Source: an uncultured Prochlorococcus sp.
GTDB taxonomy: Bacteria > Cyanobacteriota > Cyanobacteriia > PCC-6307 > Cyanobiaceae
Length of the DNA stretch: 45,702 bases
Reading direction: 5' to 3'
Assembly (NCBI GenBank): GCA_902564535.1
Contig: CACFBG010000009.1
Span: 1 to 45,702 of the forward strand
In this document: one piece after another, positions 18,672 through 25,900 of the stretch
Position numbering within the stretch: position 1 is the stretch's first letter
How the letters are laid out: each line of letters opens with the position of its first letter
The notes under the pieces: model-generated
Seen by the model: the letters and a program-made list of their open reading frames with translations, nothing else
What the model was told of the DNA's origin: nothing
Database searches by the model: none
Position numbers and translations under genes: made by a program

Positions 18672-19858
18672 GTAGCCTGAGGGCAAAAATGCCTGCTCTT
18701 TTAAATAAGACCTACTTCAACTATGGAGGTCAAGGGCCATTACCTGATTCAACTCTTGAAGCAATTATTGAAAGTTGGCGAAATATTCAGAAATTAGGCC
18801 CCTTTTCTACTTCTGTTTGGCCTTACATAGCTAAAGAAACTTTAAAAACTCGAGAGATTCTCGCTTCAATTTGTGGAATCCCTCCACATAGGTTGGCTCT
18901 CACAGAGAACGTAACCATAGGATGTGTATTGCCTTTATGGGGACTGCCATTTGTTCCAGGGGAAAGAATTCTATTATCGGACTCAGAACATCCTGGCATC
19001 TTTGCTGCTTGCAAAGAGATTGCAAGAAGAAAAAACCTTCAGATTGATATTTTGAAAGTTCATAATTTACAGGAAGTGTCGATCAACAAAAAATCAAATG
19101 ACTCATTCATTAATTCATTTAAAAGACAATTAAAGCCTAAAACACGTTTGGTAGTTATTTCTCATTTACTTTGGAATACAGGTATGATTATGCCTATAAT
19201 AGAAATAACAAAATTACTTAGAGATCATCCAAATAAACCTTATCTATTAGTCGATGGAGCTCAGAGCTTTAGCCATATTTCCATTAAAGAAATAGCCTCC
19301 GAAGCTGATATTTATGGTTTTACTGGGCATAAATGGGCCTTTGGACCTGAAGGCTTAGGCGGAGTAGCTCTTTCAGAAAGAGTTCTATCAGAATCTGATC
19401 CCACATTAATTGGCTGGAGAAGCATTAAGAATGAAAATTTTATCGATGAAAATGAATCAGATCTTTTTCATAAAGATAGCAGACGTTTTGAAATAGCAAC
19501 CTCTTGTATACCTTTAATGGCAGGACTTAGATCATCACTAGAACTGCTAAATCATGAAGGAGGAATAGAGGAAAGATTAAAGAAAATCAAAAATCATAGT
19601 TTTATGCTGTGGGATGAAATATCTCAAATCAATGGTTTAGAAAACTTACTTATTGATCCTCCTCCCTCTGGAATTGTAAGTTTTAAACTTACAAATAAAT
19701 TAAATACTGATCAAGTAATAAAATATTTAAGTAATAAAAAGATTTTTATAAGATCTTTATTACATCCTAATTGCCTAAGGGCATGTCTTCATTTAACTAG
19801 TACAGAGAATGAGATAAGGGCTTTAGTTGATAGTCTTAAAAATCTTATTAAAATTTAA
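18668..19858 (+). CDS. Class V aminotransferase / cysteine desulfurase-like protein
   Basis: A 396-residue PLP enzyme of fold type I. The PLP lysine is K222 in FTGHKWAFGPEG, the cofactor-binding aspartate is in DGAQS (196-200), and SEHPG (106-110) contacts the pyridine ring. The family also includes isopenicillin-N epimerases and SufS-type desulfurases; a SufS-like mobile cysteine loop near the C-terminus is not evident, so desulfurase activity is uncertain. It may serve sulfur mobilisation for the nearby Nfu. ATG at 18668. Convergent with murE; the two genes overlap by four bases. Confidence 0.85.
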   Translation: MSSLRAKMPALLNKTYFNYGGQGPLPDSTLEAIIESWRNIQKLGPFSTSVWPYIAKETLKTREILASICGIPPHRLALTENVTIGCVLPLWGLPFVPGERILLSDSEHPGIFAACKEIARRKNLQIDILKVHNLQEVSINKKSNDSFINSFKRQLKPKTRLVVISHLLWNTGMIMPIIEITKLLRDHPNKPYLLVDGAQSFSHISIKEIASEADIYGFTGHKWAFGPEGLGGVALSERVLSESDPTLIGWRSIKNENFIDENESDLFHKDSRRFEIATSCIPLMAGLRSSLELLNHEGGIEERLKKIKNHSFMLWDEISQINGLENLLIDPPPSGIVSFKLTNKLNTDQVIKYLSNKKIFIRSLLHPNCLRACLHLTSTENEIRALVDSLKNLIKI

Positions 19859-21378
19859 GTTAATCTTTTTTTTTCTAGTTCAATCTGTGCTTGCTCTCTA
19901 TCACTAAAATAGATTATTTGATTTCCTAAAATTTGATAGTCCTCATGACCTTTTCCTGCTATTAAAACAATATCTTCTTCATCTGCTTGTTGAATAGCAA
20001 TTGAAATAGCCAATGATCTATCTTCCTTGATTATAAAAGATTTATCCGAATTGATTCCCATTGAAATATCATTCAAAATTTTCTTAGGCTCCTCAGATCT
20101 GGGGTTATCTGAAGTTAAGATAATTTTATTTGCATACTTTGCGGCAATAGAACCCATTTCTGCTCTCTTCCCTCTATCTCTATCTCCACCACAGCCAAAA
20201 ACGCAAAAAACTTCTTTCGAAGTCAAAGCTTTAGAAGCAATTAATGCTTTCTCTAAACCATCAGGAGTATGAGCATAATCAATCAAGACAGTAGGAAGCT
20301 TTGCTGCATATGATTTTCCTAATGGAATTATTTTCTCCATTCGACCGGGGACCCCAGGAAAATTTTTAAGAGCTTTTACAAGCTTTTTCAAAGGGAAGCC
20401 ATGCTGAAGTAATACTCCTATAGCCTGCAAAATATTCATCAAATTAAAATCTCCAATCAATGGAGAAGTAAAGTATTCTTCTCCTAAAGGAGTTTTTATT
20501 AATCCTTTAACAATAAAGTCTTTCTTCTCTATGATTTTTATCTTTAATTCAATTTCTGAAGAATAAAATTTATCTGGATCTATTGAGGAACGCCAACATC
20601 TTTCCTTCATTCTATTGGCCAACTTTACCCCCCATGGATCATCAATATTTATAATTGCATAATCAGAATCTTTATCAAAAAAATGTTGCTCAAATAGCAA
20701 GGCTTTTGCCTCAAAATATGCATCCATAGATACATGGTAATCAAGATGATCTTGCGTAAGATTAGTGAATATTGCTCCTGAAAATTTACAGCCAGAAACT
20801 CGCTTTTGTGAAAGTGCATGTGAACTTACTTCCATCGCACCTAATTCGGCTCCTGAATTAACAGCAGAAAAAAGATTTTTCTGCAATTTGTCTGGGAAAG
20901 AAGTTGTATGGGAAGATCTCTCAACAAAACCTGGCCAACGATTTTCTAAAGTGCCAAAAAGAGCTGAAGAGACACCAATAGTTTTACTTAAATACTCAAT
21001 CAAATAAGCAATAGTAGTTTTCCCATTTGTTCCAGTGACTCCAATTAAACTGATTTTGGAAGAAGGGCAATCCCAAAAAATAGAAGCAATTTTCCCTGGA
21101 ATCTCTTCTTTCATTTGAACTATTAAAACTGGATCAGAAGAAGAAGGAGAAGTTAAACTCGCTGCCTTAGATCCAATAATTGCAGCTACTGCACCCGAAG
21201 CAATAGCTGATTCCCAAAATATTCCTCCATCTACTTCTAGTCCTGGACATCCTAGGAATAAATCTCCTTTCTTTACATTTCTTGAATCACAAACTATATT
21301 TTCAATAATCGGATTAATTAATCCTTCAGGAATTGATATTCCCGCTAGTGTCAATAAGTCATGAAGAGTTTTGCTCAT
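19855..21378 (-). CDS. murE: UDP-MurNAc-tripeptide synthetase (meso-DAP adding)
   Basis: MurE adds meso-diaminopimelate to UDP-MurNAc-L-Ala-D-Glu during peptidoglycan precursor synthesis in the cytosol. The 507 residues include the ATP loop VTGTNGKTT (114-122), the central-domain YHVSMDAYFEAK region and the substrate-selecting motif DNPR (424-427), which marks DAP rather than lysine specificity. It is the first-transcribed neighbour after the glutaredoxin-like gene, 19 bases apart, so yidD, the glutaredoxin-like gene and murE probably form one operon. ATG at 21378. Confidence 0.97.
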   Translation of the reverse strand: MSKTLHDLLTLAGISIPEGLINPIIENIVCDSRNVKKGDLFLGCPGLEVDGGIFWESAIASGAVAAIIGSKAASLTSPSSSDPVLIVQMKEEIPGKIASIFWDCPSSKISLIGVTGTNGKTTIAYLIEYLSKTIGVSSALFGTLENRWPGFVERSSHTTSFPDKLQKNLFSAVNSGAELGAMEVSSHALSQKRVSGCKFSGAIFTNLTQDHLDYHVSMDAYFEAKALLFEQHFFDKDSDYAIINIDDPWGVKLANRMKERCWRSSIDPDKFYSSEIELKIKIIEKKDFIVKGLIKTPLGEEYFTSPLIGDFNLMNILQAIGVLLQHGFPLKKLVKALKNFPGVPGRMEKIIPLGKSYAAKLPTVLIDYAHTPDGLEKALIASKALTSKEVFCVFGCGGDRDRGKRAEMGSIAAKYANKIILTSDNPRSEEPKKILNDISMGINSDKSFIIKEDRSLAISIAIQQADEEDIVLIAGKGHEDYQILGNQIIYFSDREQAQIELEKKRLT

Positions 21379-21397
21379 AAATAAAATTATTGATTAA

Positions 21398-21718
21398 TTA
21401 GTGGAAAAACTCCAATTTTTTATAGATAATTTTCTGAAGCCATTCCCTTAATTGTATTTCATCTAGCCTAGGAGATGCTCTTGGAAGCTCAATCATTTTA
21501 TTTGTTTTTTGATCTGTAATAAAAAGGACAGGTACCTCTAAATCATATCTAATTCTATCTTCCGAACTAACATCAGGGCTATCAATATCAACAATATAAA
21601 GATCTAATGAAAATGAAGGGGCTATATCTCTCAAGGGAATAGACCTCAACTTCTTTTCTAGAGAATCACAAAGACAACAACCTTTACGGCCATAAAGAAT
21701 TAAACGAAAATTATTCAT
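21398..21718 (-). CDS. Glutaredoxin-like protein (DUF836)
   Basis: A 106-residue thioredoxin-fold protein starting [17 protein letters not shown]. The CxxC-type redox site is C-C-L-C at about residues 14-17, immediately after the first strand. VPVLFITDQ (about 69-77) supplies the cis-proline turn of the fold. Members of this family lie beside murE/yidD in many cyanobacteria; the target is unknown. Its start codon abuts the yidD stop within one base, supporting co-transcription. Confidence 0.82.
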   Translation of the reverse strand: MNNFRLILYGRKGCCLCDSLEKKLRSIPLRDIAPSFSLDLYIVDIDSPDVSSEDRIRYDLEVPVLFITDQKTNKMIELPRASPRLDEIQLREWLQKIIYKKLEFFH

Positions 21719-21990
21719 TACTCAGGAACGGGATCACAACCACAAGGAGTAAAAGGGTGACATCGTGAGATTCTTCGAAGGGTCAACCAGCCACCTTTCC
21801 AAGGTCCATGTCTCGAAATCGCCTCAATTCCATACTCGCTACAAGTCGGAATAAATCTGCATCGTGGGCCTAAACAAGGTGAAATCCAGTTTCTATAACC
21901 ATTGATTAATATCAAAAATAACTTTTCCAAGCTTCTATTTACAAGATTGAGAAGTCGAGGAGATAGAGTGTCTTGTTCGTGCATAATCAA
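21718..21990 (-). CDS. yidD: Membrane protein insertion efficiency factor YidD
   Basis: A 90-residue YidD family protein. The defining Cys-rich motif is visible: [20 protein letters not shown] and then [16 protein letters not shown] and RISRCHPF, ending CGCDPVPE. YidD assists YidC-dependent insertion of membrane proteins at the cytoplasmic membrane. It normally neighbours rnpA/yidC; here it heads the glutaredoxin-like/murE cluster. ATG at 21990; an internal ATG at residue 3 is also possible. Confidence 0.95.
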   Translation of the reverse strand: MIMHEQDTLSPRLLNLVNRSLEKLFLILINGYRNWISPCLGPRCRFIPTCSEYGIEAISRHGPWKGGWLTLRRISRCHPFTPCGCDPVPE

Positions 21991-22059
21991 TCACCCTCGA
22001 TAGGGACATTCTTCCAGAATGAATTGTAAATGCCACGATTGTCCTCTAATTATTGACTT

Positions 22060-22668
22060 ATGTCTCGATACCGCGGACCTCGCCTGAGGATCACGCGGCG
22101 CTTGGGAGACCTACCTGGTCTCACCCGGAAGGCCGCCAAAAGGTCTCATCCGCCAGGTCAGCACGGCCAAGCCCGTCGCAAGCGCTCCGAATATGCGATC
22201 CGACTAGAAGAAAAACAAAAACTCAGGTTCAACTATGGCATTTCAGAACGTCAGCTTGTGCGTTACGTCAAAAAAGCTCGTTCTCAAGAAGGCTCTACTG
22301 GAACCAACCTTCTGAAACTCCTAGAAAACAGACTTGATAATGTCTGTTTTAGATTAGGTTTTGGCCCAACAGTTCCAGGAGCAAGACAGCTAGTCAATCA
22401 TGGTCATGTGACTATTAATGGGAGAGTTTTAGATATTGCCAGCTACCAATGCAAAGCAGGCGATGTAGTTGCAATTAGAGAGCGTAAGGGTAGCAAAAAA
22501 CTTGCTGAAGGGAACTTAGAGTTTCCTGGTTTAGCAAATGTTCCACCACATCTAGAACTAGATAAGTCAAAGATGACAGCCAAAATCAATGGAAAATGTG
22601 ATCGGGAGTGGGTTGCTCTTGAAATAAATGAGCTTCTAGTCGTTGAGTACTACTCACGTAAGGTATAG
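22060..22668 (+). CDS. rpsD: 30S ribosomal protein S4
   Basis: Primary 16S rRNA-binding protein of the small subunit. Full length at 202 residues: basic N-terminal domain ([16 protein letters not shown]...) and the S4 RNA-binding domain (about 92-155, [13 protein letters not shown]...). The end VEYYSRKV is normal. The last 27 bases of the gene are also the first part of a direct repeat whose second copy lies at 23982, suggesting this 3' end is an integration site; the reading frame is intact. Its terminator is at 22739. Confidence 0.98.
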   Translation: MSRYRGPRLRITRRLGDLPGLTRKAAKRSHPPGQHGQARRKRSEYAIRLEEKQKLRFNYGISERQLVRYVKKARSQEGSTGTNLLKLLENRLDNVCFRLGFGPTVPGARQLVNHGHVTINGRVLDIASYQCKAGDVVAIRERKGSKKLAEGNLEFPGLANVPPHLELDKSKMTAKINGKCDREWVALEINELLVVEYYSRKV

Positions 22669-22685
22669 ACGGCGAGTCATACCAA
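22642..22685 (+). repeat. Direct repeat copy 1 (putative attachment site at rpsD 3' end)
   Basis: Starts in the last codons of rpsD (V-E-Y-Y-S-R-K-V-stop) and runs past the stop to ACCAA. Identical to 23982-24011 over its first 30 bases and 41 of 44 overall. Offset between the copies is exactly 1340 bases. Confidence 0.9.
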
Positions 22686-22713
22686 GGGTTCTCAAGGAAA
22701 GTTTGCCTTCTCG

Positions 22714-22734
22714 TACAAACTTTAGACAAACTTT
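22714..22734 (+). repeat. Paired ACAAACTTT direct repeats inside left boundary
   Basis: TACAAACTTT and GACAAACTTT occur with an 11-base period (ACAAAC at 22715 and 22726). The same motif pair recurs inside the right boundary. The helical spacing fits side-by-side protein binding, for example integrase arm sites. Confidence 0.55.
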
Positions 22735-22738
22735 TTCG

Positions 22739-22768
22739 CCTCCCGGATCTTCAATCTGGGAGGTTTTT
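22739..22768 (+). terminator. rpsD terminator
   Basis: Stem CCTCCCGGAT / ATCTGGGAGG (one G-T pair) around the loop CTTCA, followed by five T. It ends rpsD transcription. The A-poor opposite side makes it a weaker terminator for the facing 30-residue ORF. Confidence 0.9.
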
Positions 22769-22787
22769 ATTTGGCCATTAAATTTCA

Positions 22788-22880
22788 CTAATTCATTAGA
22801 TAACGAGCCAAGCTAAGCGCAATACATAGACCTATTCCGACGTTCCAAATCACCGCTTGATGTCTAAGGAGCCAGCGCAT
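22788..22880 (-). CDS. 30-residue membrane peptide ORF
   Basis: ATG at 22880 opens a 30-residue frame MRWLLRHQAVIWNVGIGLCI... with one hydrophobic helix and a short polar end (ARYLMN). The composition, a basic N-terminus and then a membrane helix, is typical of genuine small membrane proteins. No family recognised. It lies inside the rpsD-flanked segment. Confidence 0.35.
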   Translation of the reverse strand: MRWLLRHQAVIWNVGIGLCIALSLARYLMN

Positions 22881-23008
22881 GATCCCGTAAATTCGAGTTA
22901 ATTAGAGGTGCAAGTATTAAACACCGCATACTTTGACTGTTTCCCTCACAAATTCTGCACAACTTTTTCTCTATAAACAAGATTTCAAGGGTTAAATGAA
23001 CATATTTT

Positions 23009-23134
23009 CTACCTGTCGAAGAAAGAACCCTTTCCACCACTGGGGTTTGATAGACGGACTTGCTGTCCGCCGATAATTTGAGTGAAAACTGTTAGACCAA
23101 TAACCCTTTGAAAGGCTTTTGGATCGTCCCCCAT
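23009..23134 (-). CDS. 41-residue ORF, unrecognised
   Basis: ATG at 23134; the peptide begins MGDDPKAFQRVIGLTVFTQI and continues with GGQQVRLSNP, then GGKGSFFDR. It has balanced composition with a hydrophobic mid-section and a glycine-rich tail, unlike the random frames around it, and its codons are less AT-rich than the spacer DNA. The sequence looks like a genuine small protein but I cannot name it. It is in the same direction as the two ORFs upstream. Confidence 0.5.
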   Translation of the reverse strand: MGDDPKAFQRVIGLTVFTQIIGGQQVRLSNPSGGKGSFFDR

Positions 23135-23219
23135 AGGAACTCTCTTACATACAGCTCAAAGCTAAAGGAACCGATAATGAAATCACGAAAACAAGCAGCG
23201 ATAGGGAGTCTTCAAGTGC

Positions 23220-23384
23220 TTACCGCCTATAACCGCGTTTCAATCCATCTGATTTGAAGCCTTGTGCTTCCTTCCTAATTAAGTTCCGCAGCAAGAGGCT
23301 TTCATATGAATCAAACTCCTTAAATGCTAAAACCTCTTCATAAAGAACATTCAGATTCAATGCATTTTCCTTTTTCTTATTCAT
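23220..23384 (-). CDS. 54-residue basic ORF, second of a coupled pair
   Basis: MNKKKENALNLNVLYEEVLA... continuing to a basic end GLKRGYRR. Probably helical and positively charged, so nucleic-acid binding is conceivable but unproven. Its ATG overlaps the TGA of the 57-residue ORF (ATGA at 23381-23384), a strong sign that both are translated. No family recognised. Confidence 0.5.
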   Translation of the reverse strand: MNKKKENALNLNVLYEEVLAFKEFDSYESLLLRNLIRKEAQGFKSDGLKRGYRR

Positions 23385-23554
23385 ACTTCATATTCTCTAA
23401 TATGAAGTTCACATTCACGTGACCAATATTCATCATATAAATCATTTTTATTGAATGTTGAGTATGTGCTATAGGCATGAGCTGGGCTTAACTTAAAGCT
23501 CTTAACAATTGATTTAACAAGTGCTGACCTTCTTTTTTCCTCCTTGGATTGCAT
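23381..23554 (-). CDS. 57-residue ORF, first of a coupled pair
   Basis: MQSKEEKRRSALVKSIVKSF... then an aromatic/acidic half YDEYWSRECELHIREYEV. Lysine/arginine-rich first half, acidic second half. Translationally coupled to the 54-residue ORF through ATGA. The pair is inside the segment bounded by rpsD direct repeats and would be its main cargo. No family recognised. Confidence 0.5.
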   Translation of the reverse strand: MQSKEEKRRSALVKSIVKSFKLSPAHAYSTYSTFNKNDLYDEYWSRECELHIREYEV

Positions 23555-23746
23555 AGCTAATAAGTGGAAACTGAATTAAATATATTGAGCAAAGCTAGAA
23601 CTAGTGGTATCAACATCTACAAAGTCTAAAATATAAGTTATTTGTCTCGAAATCCTTACTTAATTAAGCATTTATATATACATAATAAGTAGTTAATGTA
23701 GCAATTAAGACTAAAGCCATCAGATCGACAAGAACTTCAATTGGAT

Positions 23747-23878
23747 GTGAATGCTCTGCAGAAAAGAAGATCTATCATGAGCCACAACTACGTTTATCCA
23801 TTAGATCCCAAAGCTAAAAAGTGTTTTTACTGCAATTTGATGCCGATATGGAATCAAGGAATCAACCAGTCTCAATGA
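23747..23878 (+). CDS. Short ORF with a CxxC motif
   Basis: An open frame runs from a stop at 23699 to 23878. Candidate starts are GTG 23747 (43 residues) and ATG 23777 (33 residues, MSHNYVYPLDPKAKKCFYCN). The KCFYC pair resembles half of a zinc knuckle. It could be a fragment of a longer decayed gene, because upstream in-frame codons also look protein-like (LKPSDRQELQLD). Start uncertain. Confidence 0.3.
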   Translation: MNALQKRRSIMSHNYVYPLDPKAKKCFYCNLMPIWNQGINQSQ

Positions 23879-23915
23879 GGGTTTTACTCAACTTCCAAAA
23901 TGGCAGTTTCAAGTT

Positions 23916-23934
23916 AGACAAACTTTGGACAAAC
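23916..23934 (+). repeat. Paired GACAAAC direct repeats inside right boundary
   Basis: AGACAAACTTT followed by GGACAAAC at an 11-base period, matching the pair at 22714-22734. A single AGACAAAC also occurs outside the right repeat at 24044-24051. Confidence 0.55.
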
Positions 23935-23981
23935 CCTGTTTCCACCGTTGTGGATTAGTGATACCAAGTAATCTCAGGGAG

Positions 23982-24025
23982 GTTGAGTACTACTCACGTA
24001 AGGTATAGACGCCCAGTTATACCAA
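23982..24025 (+). repeat. Direct repeat copy 2 (rpsD 3' end duplicate)
   Basis: Second copy of the rpsD 3' end, not attached to an rpsD reading frame. Mismatches with copy 1 are at 24012, 24014 and 24018. Followed by its own terminator at 24068. Confidence 0.9.
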
Positions 24026-24067
24026 TCGATCTTGGCCAAGGTTAGACAAACCAGTCTAACTTTATTC

Positions 24068-24094
24068 AACCCCTGCTCAGTCAGGGGTTTTTTA
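24068..24094 (+). terminator. Rho-independent terminator behind repeat copy 2
   Basis: Stem AACCCCTG / CAGGGGTT around the loop CTCAGT with a T run. It follows the second rpsD tail at the same relative place as the terminator at 22739 follows the first, so it may be the original rpsD terminator, displaced by the insertion. Confidence 0.88.
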
Positions 24095-24324
24095 TTTAAG
24101 AGAAAGAGATCGATGTTTTTTAGTGAAAGTATTTAATCAATTAAGCTAGGTAAAATAGAAATTTTCCATTTATGACTAGGTAGATTAAAGGAGTGATCTA
24201 ATCGGGATTTAATCAGAACAACATTTCTCAACTTGATATCCAAAAAGAAAGGTCCTGTTAATCAGGAAAAACGCTGAAATTTAGTAGTAAGAAGGGATAC
24301 TTAAATAATTAAGTGTTAAATTTA

Positions 24325-24540
24325 TTAAATCAATTTATAGACTTTCAAGAGGTTATATGCACCCCAAACAAGAATCGCTATTAATGCCGCATAAAAAGCT
24401 ACTGGTATAATTTGGTTTTGATATAAAAAAGACCTGACTTTTTTTTGTATAGCTTTTTTATCAAGCGTGGGTAACTTTGTCTCTATTAGTTTTTCCCTAG
24501 GAGGTAGTCCTAATTCTTTTCTTCTTCTAGCTTCTCCCAT
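24325..24540 (-). CDS. DUF2839 small membrane protein
   Basis: A 71-residue cyanobacterial protein with the family's N-terminal signature MGEARRRKELGLPPR and one C-terminal membrane helix (about 45-65, IIPVAFYAALIAILVWGAYN). Function unknown; widely conserved in cyanobacteria. It is the first core-type gene after the putative insertion at rpsD. ATG at 24540. Confidence 0.85.
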   Translation of the reverse strand: MGEARRRKELGLPPREKLIETKLPTLDKKAIQKKVRSFLYQNQIIPVAFYAALIAILVWGAYNLLKVYKLI

Positions 24541-24768
24541 GATAATTTAATTTTGGTTGTTATAAGTTTAGTCTATTCACAAAAGATAGCTCCTTTTATA
24601 TTTATTAAGAGGTATACCTATTATTTTTCTCATCTTTTGAAACTAATTTTAGAAAACTAAAATAGAATCAGGAGTAGGTTTATTTGTATTGTAAGCAAAA
24701 AAACCTAGAAAATTAATCTTATCAAAGGATATATGACTTTACATAAGAACCAGTAACGTATATCCTTG

Positions 24769-25419
24769 ATGAATCGCTGCTCCAAAGCTTTGTTGACAAC
24801 ATCCAAAATAGAGGAATTATACGAAGTAAATTGCATTAAAAAATCCGATATTTATAAACACTTACCTATACTTTTAAAATATGCAAAGCGCTGTAAACAT
24901 ATAACGGAAATGGGTGCAAGAACTGGAATGAGTACATCTGCATTCATGCATGCAAGAGTTGAAAAATTTGTCTCATATGATTATCAGTATTCCAATCCAG
25001 AACCACATCTTAAGCAACAAATAGAGAGATTAAAAAATACATTCAATTTAGCAAGACAAGAAGGCATTAATTGTCAATTTATCGGAGCAGATGTTTTACA
25101 AGTAAATATAGAGCAAACAGATTTATTATTTTTAGATACATGGCATTGTTATGATCAACTGAAAAGAGAGTTGGAATTACATGCAAGTAAAGTAAATAAA
25201 TATATTATTTTTCACGATGTTATATCTTATGGAGTCAAAGGAGAAGGCTATCCATCATTAGATACAAATCATCCACAACGAAATAATTTCAATGGAGACA
25301 AAGGTATCAAGCCAGCTATTATTGAATTTCTTCAAGCCAACATTGACTGGAAGGTTGAATATCAAACTAAAGAGTGTAATGGATTACTAATCATTTCTAA
25401 ATCAATAATTCTTGGCTAA
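24769..25419 (+). CDS. Class I SAM methyltransferase-like protein
   Basis: A 216-residue protein with a Rossmann-type pattern: ITEMGARTGMSTSAFMHA (about 45-62) is the SAM-binding loop in the E-x-G-x-x-x-G-x-S form seen in CmcI-like enzymes, LLFLDTWHCYDQLKREL (about 123-139) is the post-strand-4 region and IIFHDVISYG follows as a putative metal/acceptor loop. Such enzymes methylate sugars or small hydroxyl acceptors and are common in surface polysaccharide islands. An in-frame TTG at 24766 precedes the ATG; I use ATG 24769. Acceptor unknown. Confidence 0.62.
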   Translation: MNRCSKALLTTSKIEELYEVNCIKKSDIYKHLPILLKYAKRCKHITEMGARTGMSTSAFMHARVEKFVSYDYQYSNPEPHLKQQIERLKNTFNLARQEGINCQFIGADVLQVNIEQTDLLFLDTWHCYDQLKRELELHASKVNKYIIFHDVISYGVKGEGYPSLDTNHPQRNNFNGDKGIKPAIIEFLQANIDWKVEYQTKECNGLLIISKSIILG

Positions 25420-25900
25420 GTTCTCACCAAATCCTGGAATAGAGAGTCACTGTATTAGTTCTTAAGATTGATTTTACAAACTCCTGAGGGGGAATATACT
25501 AGCTATAGTTTTTATTGATGGATTAAACCTTAGAATTAATAATATCAAAAAGAAAAAAATACTGATTATTATATGAAATTTTCTATATAATAAAATAAAT
25601 CCATAAAATATGCCAAATAGGGACAATCAATGTTCCCACTCTCAAGGGATATTTTTAGAAACAAATCAAGAGAATTAGATATAATTTACAAGGGAAAAGA
25701 AGGCATATGTCTGAAATCAACTCAGTGAAGGCTTAAATACTAACAACTATTTTAAATAATTCGTTGCGCCATTGATTAGCAAGAGATTCTTTATGCGTTG
25801 TATAAAAACGATTGGGAAGCTAAAAAAATTCTATTTAATTGCTAATGTTAGTTTAAGTATCTACTCATACACATTAGTATTGGAACAAAGACAAATCTTC

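Larger units (their letters stand above)
22642..24025. mobile_element. Putative mini integrative element at the rpsD 3' end
   Basis: A 1.34-kb segment bounded by 44-bp direct repeats of the rpsD 3' end, the layout left by a tyrosine-recombinase element that integrates into a gene's 3' end and restores it. Paired GACAAAC-type motifs lie just inside each repeat (22714-22734 and 23916-23934), each pair spaced 11 bases, resembling integrase arm sites. A degraded partial third copy (tail ATACCAAG...TCTCA.GGA at 23961) sits just before copy 2, suggesting more than one event. No integrase is encoded; only tiny ORFs are inside. Known: tRNA and other conserved 3' ends are common att sites. Inference: non-autonomous element mobilised in trans. 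Alternative: simple tandem duplication of the rpsD tail followed by decay. Confidence 0.5.

Noticed and set aside
20765-21007. Antisense frame inside murE
   Set aside because: Shadow of conserved MurE codons.
22053-22337. Second plus-strand frame overlapping the start of rpsD
   Set aside because: Out-of-frame translation of the GC-rich rpsD start; S4 protein is certain in the other frame.
22970-23200. Possible tmRNA, 6S or RNase P RNA suggested by GC-richer hairpins behind rpsD
   Set aside because: None of the conserved blocks of those RNAs was found (tag peptide, P4/P15 segments), and the hairpin CGGAC/GTCCG falls inside the 41-residue ORF.
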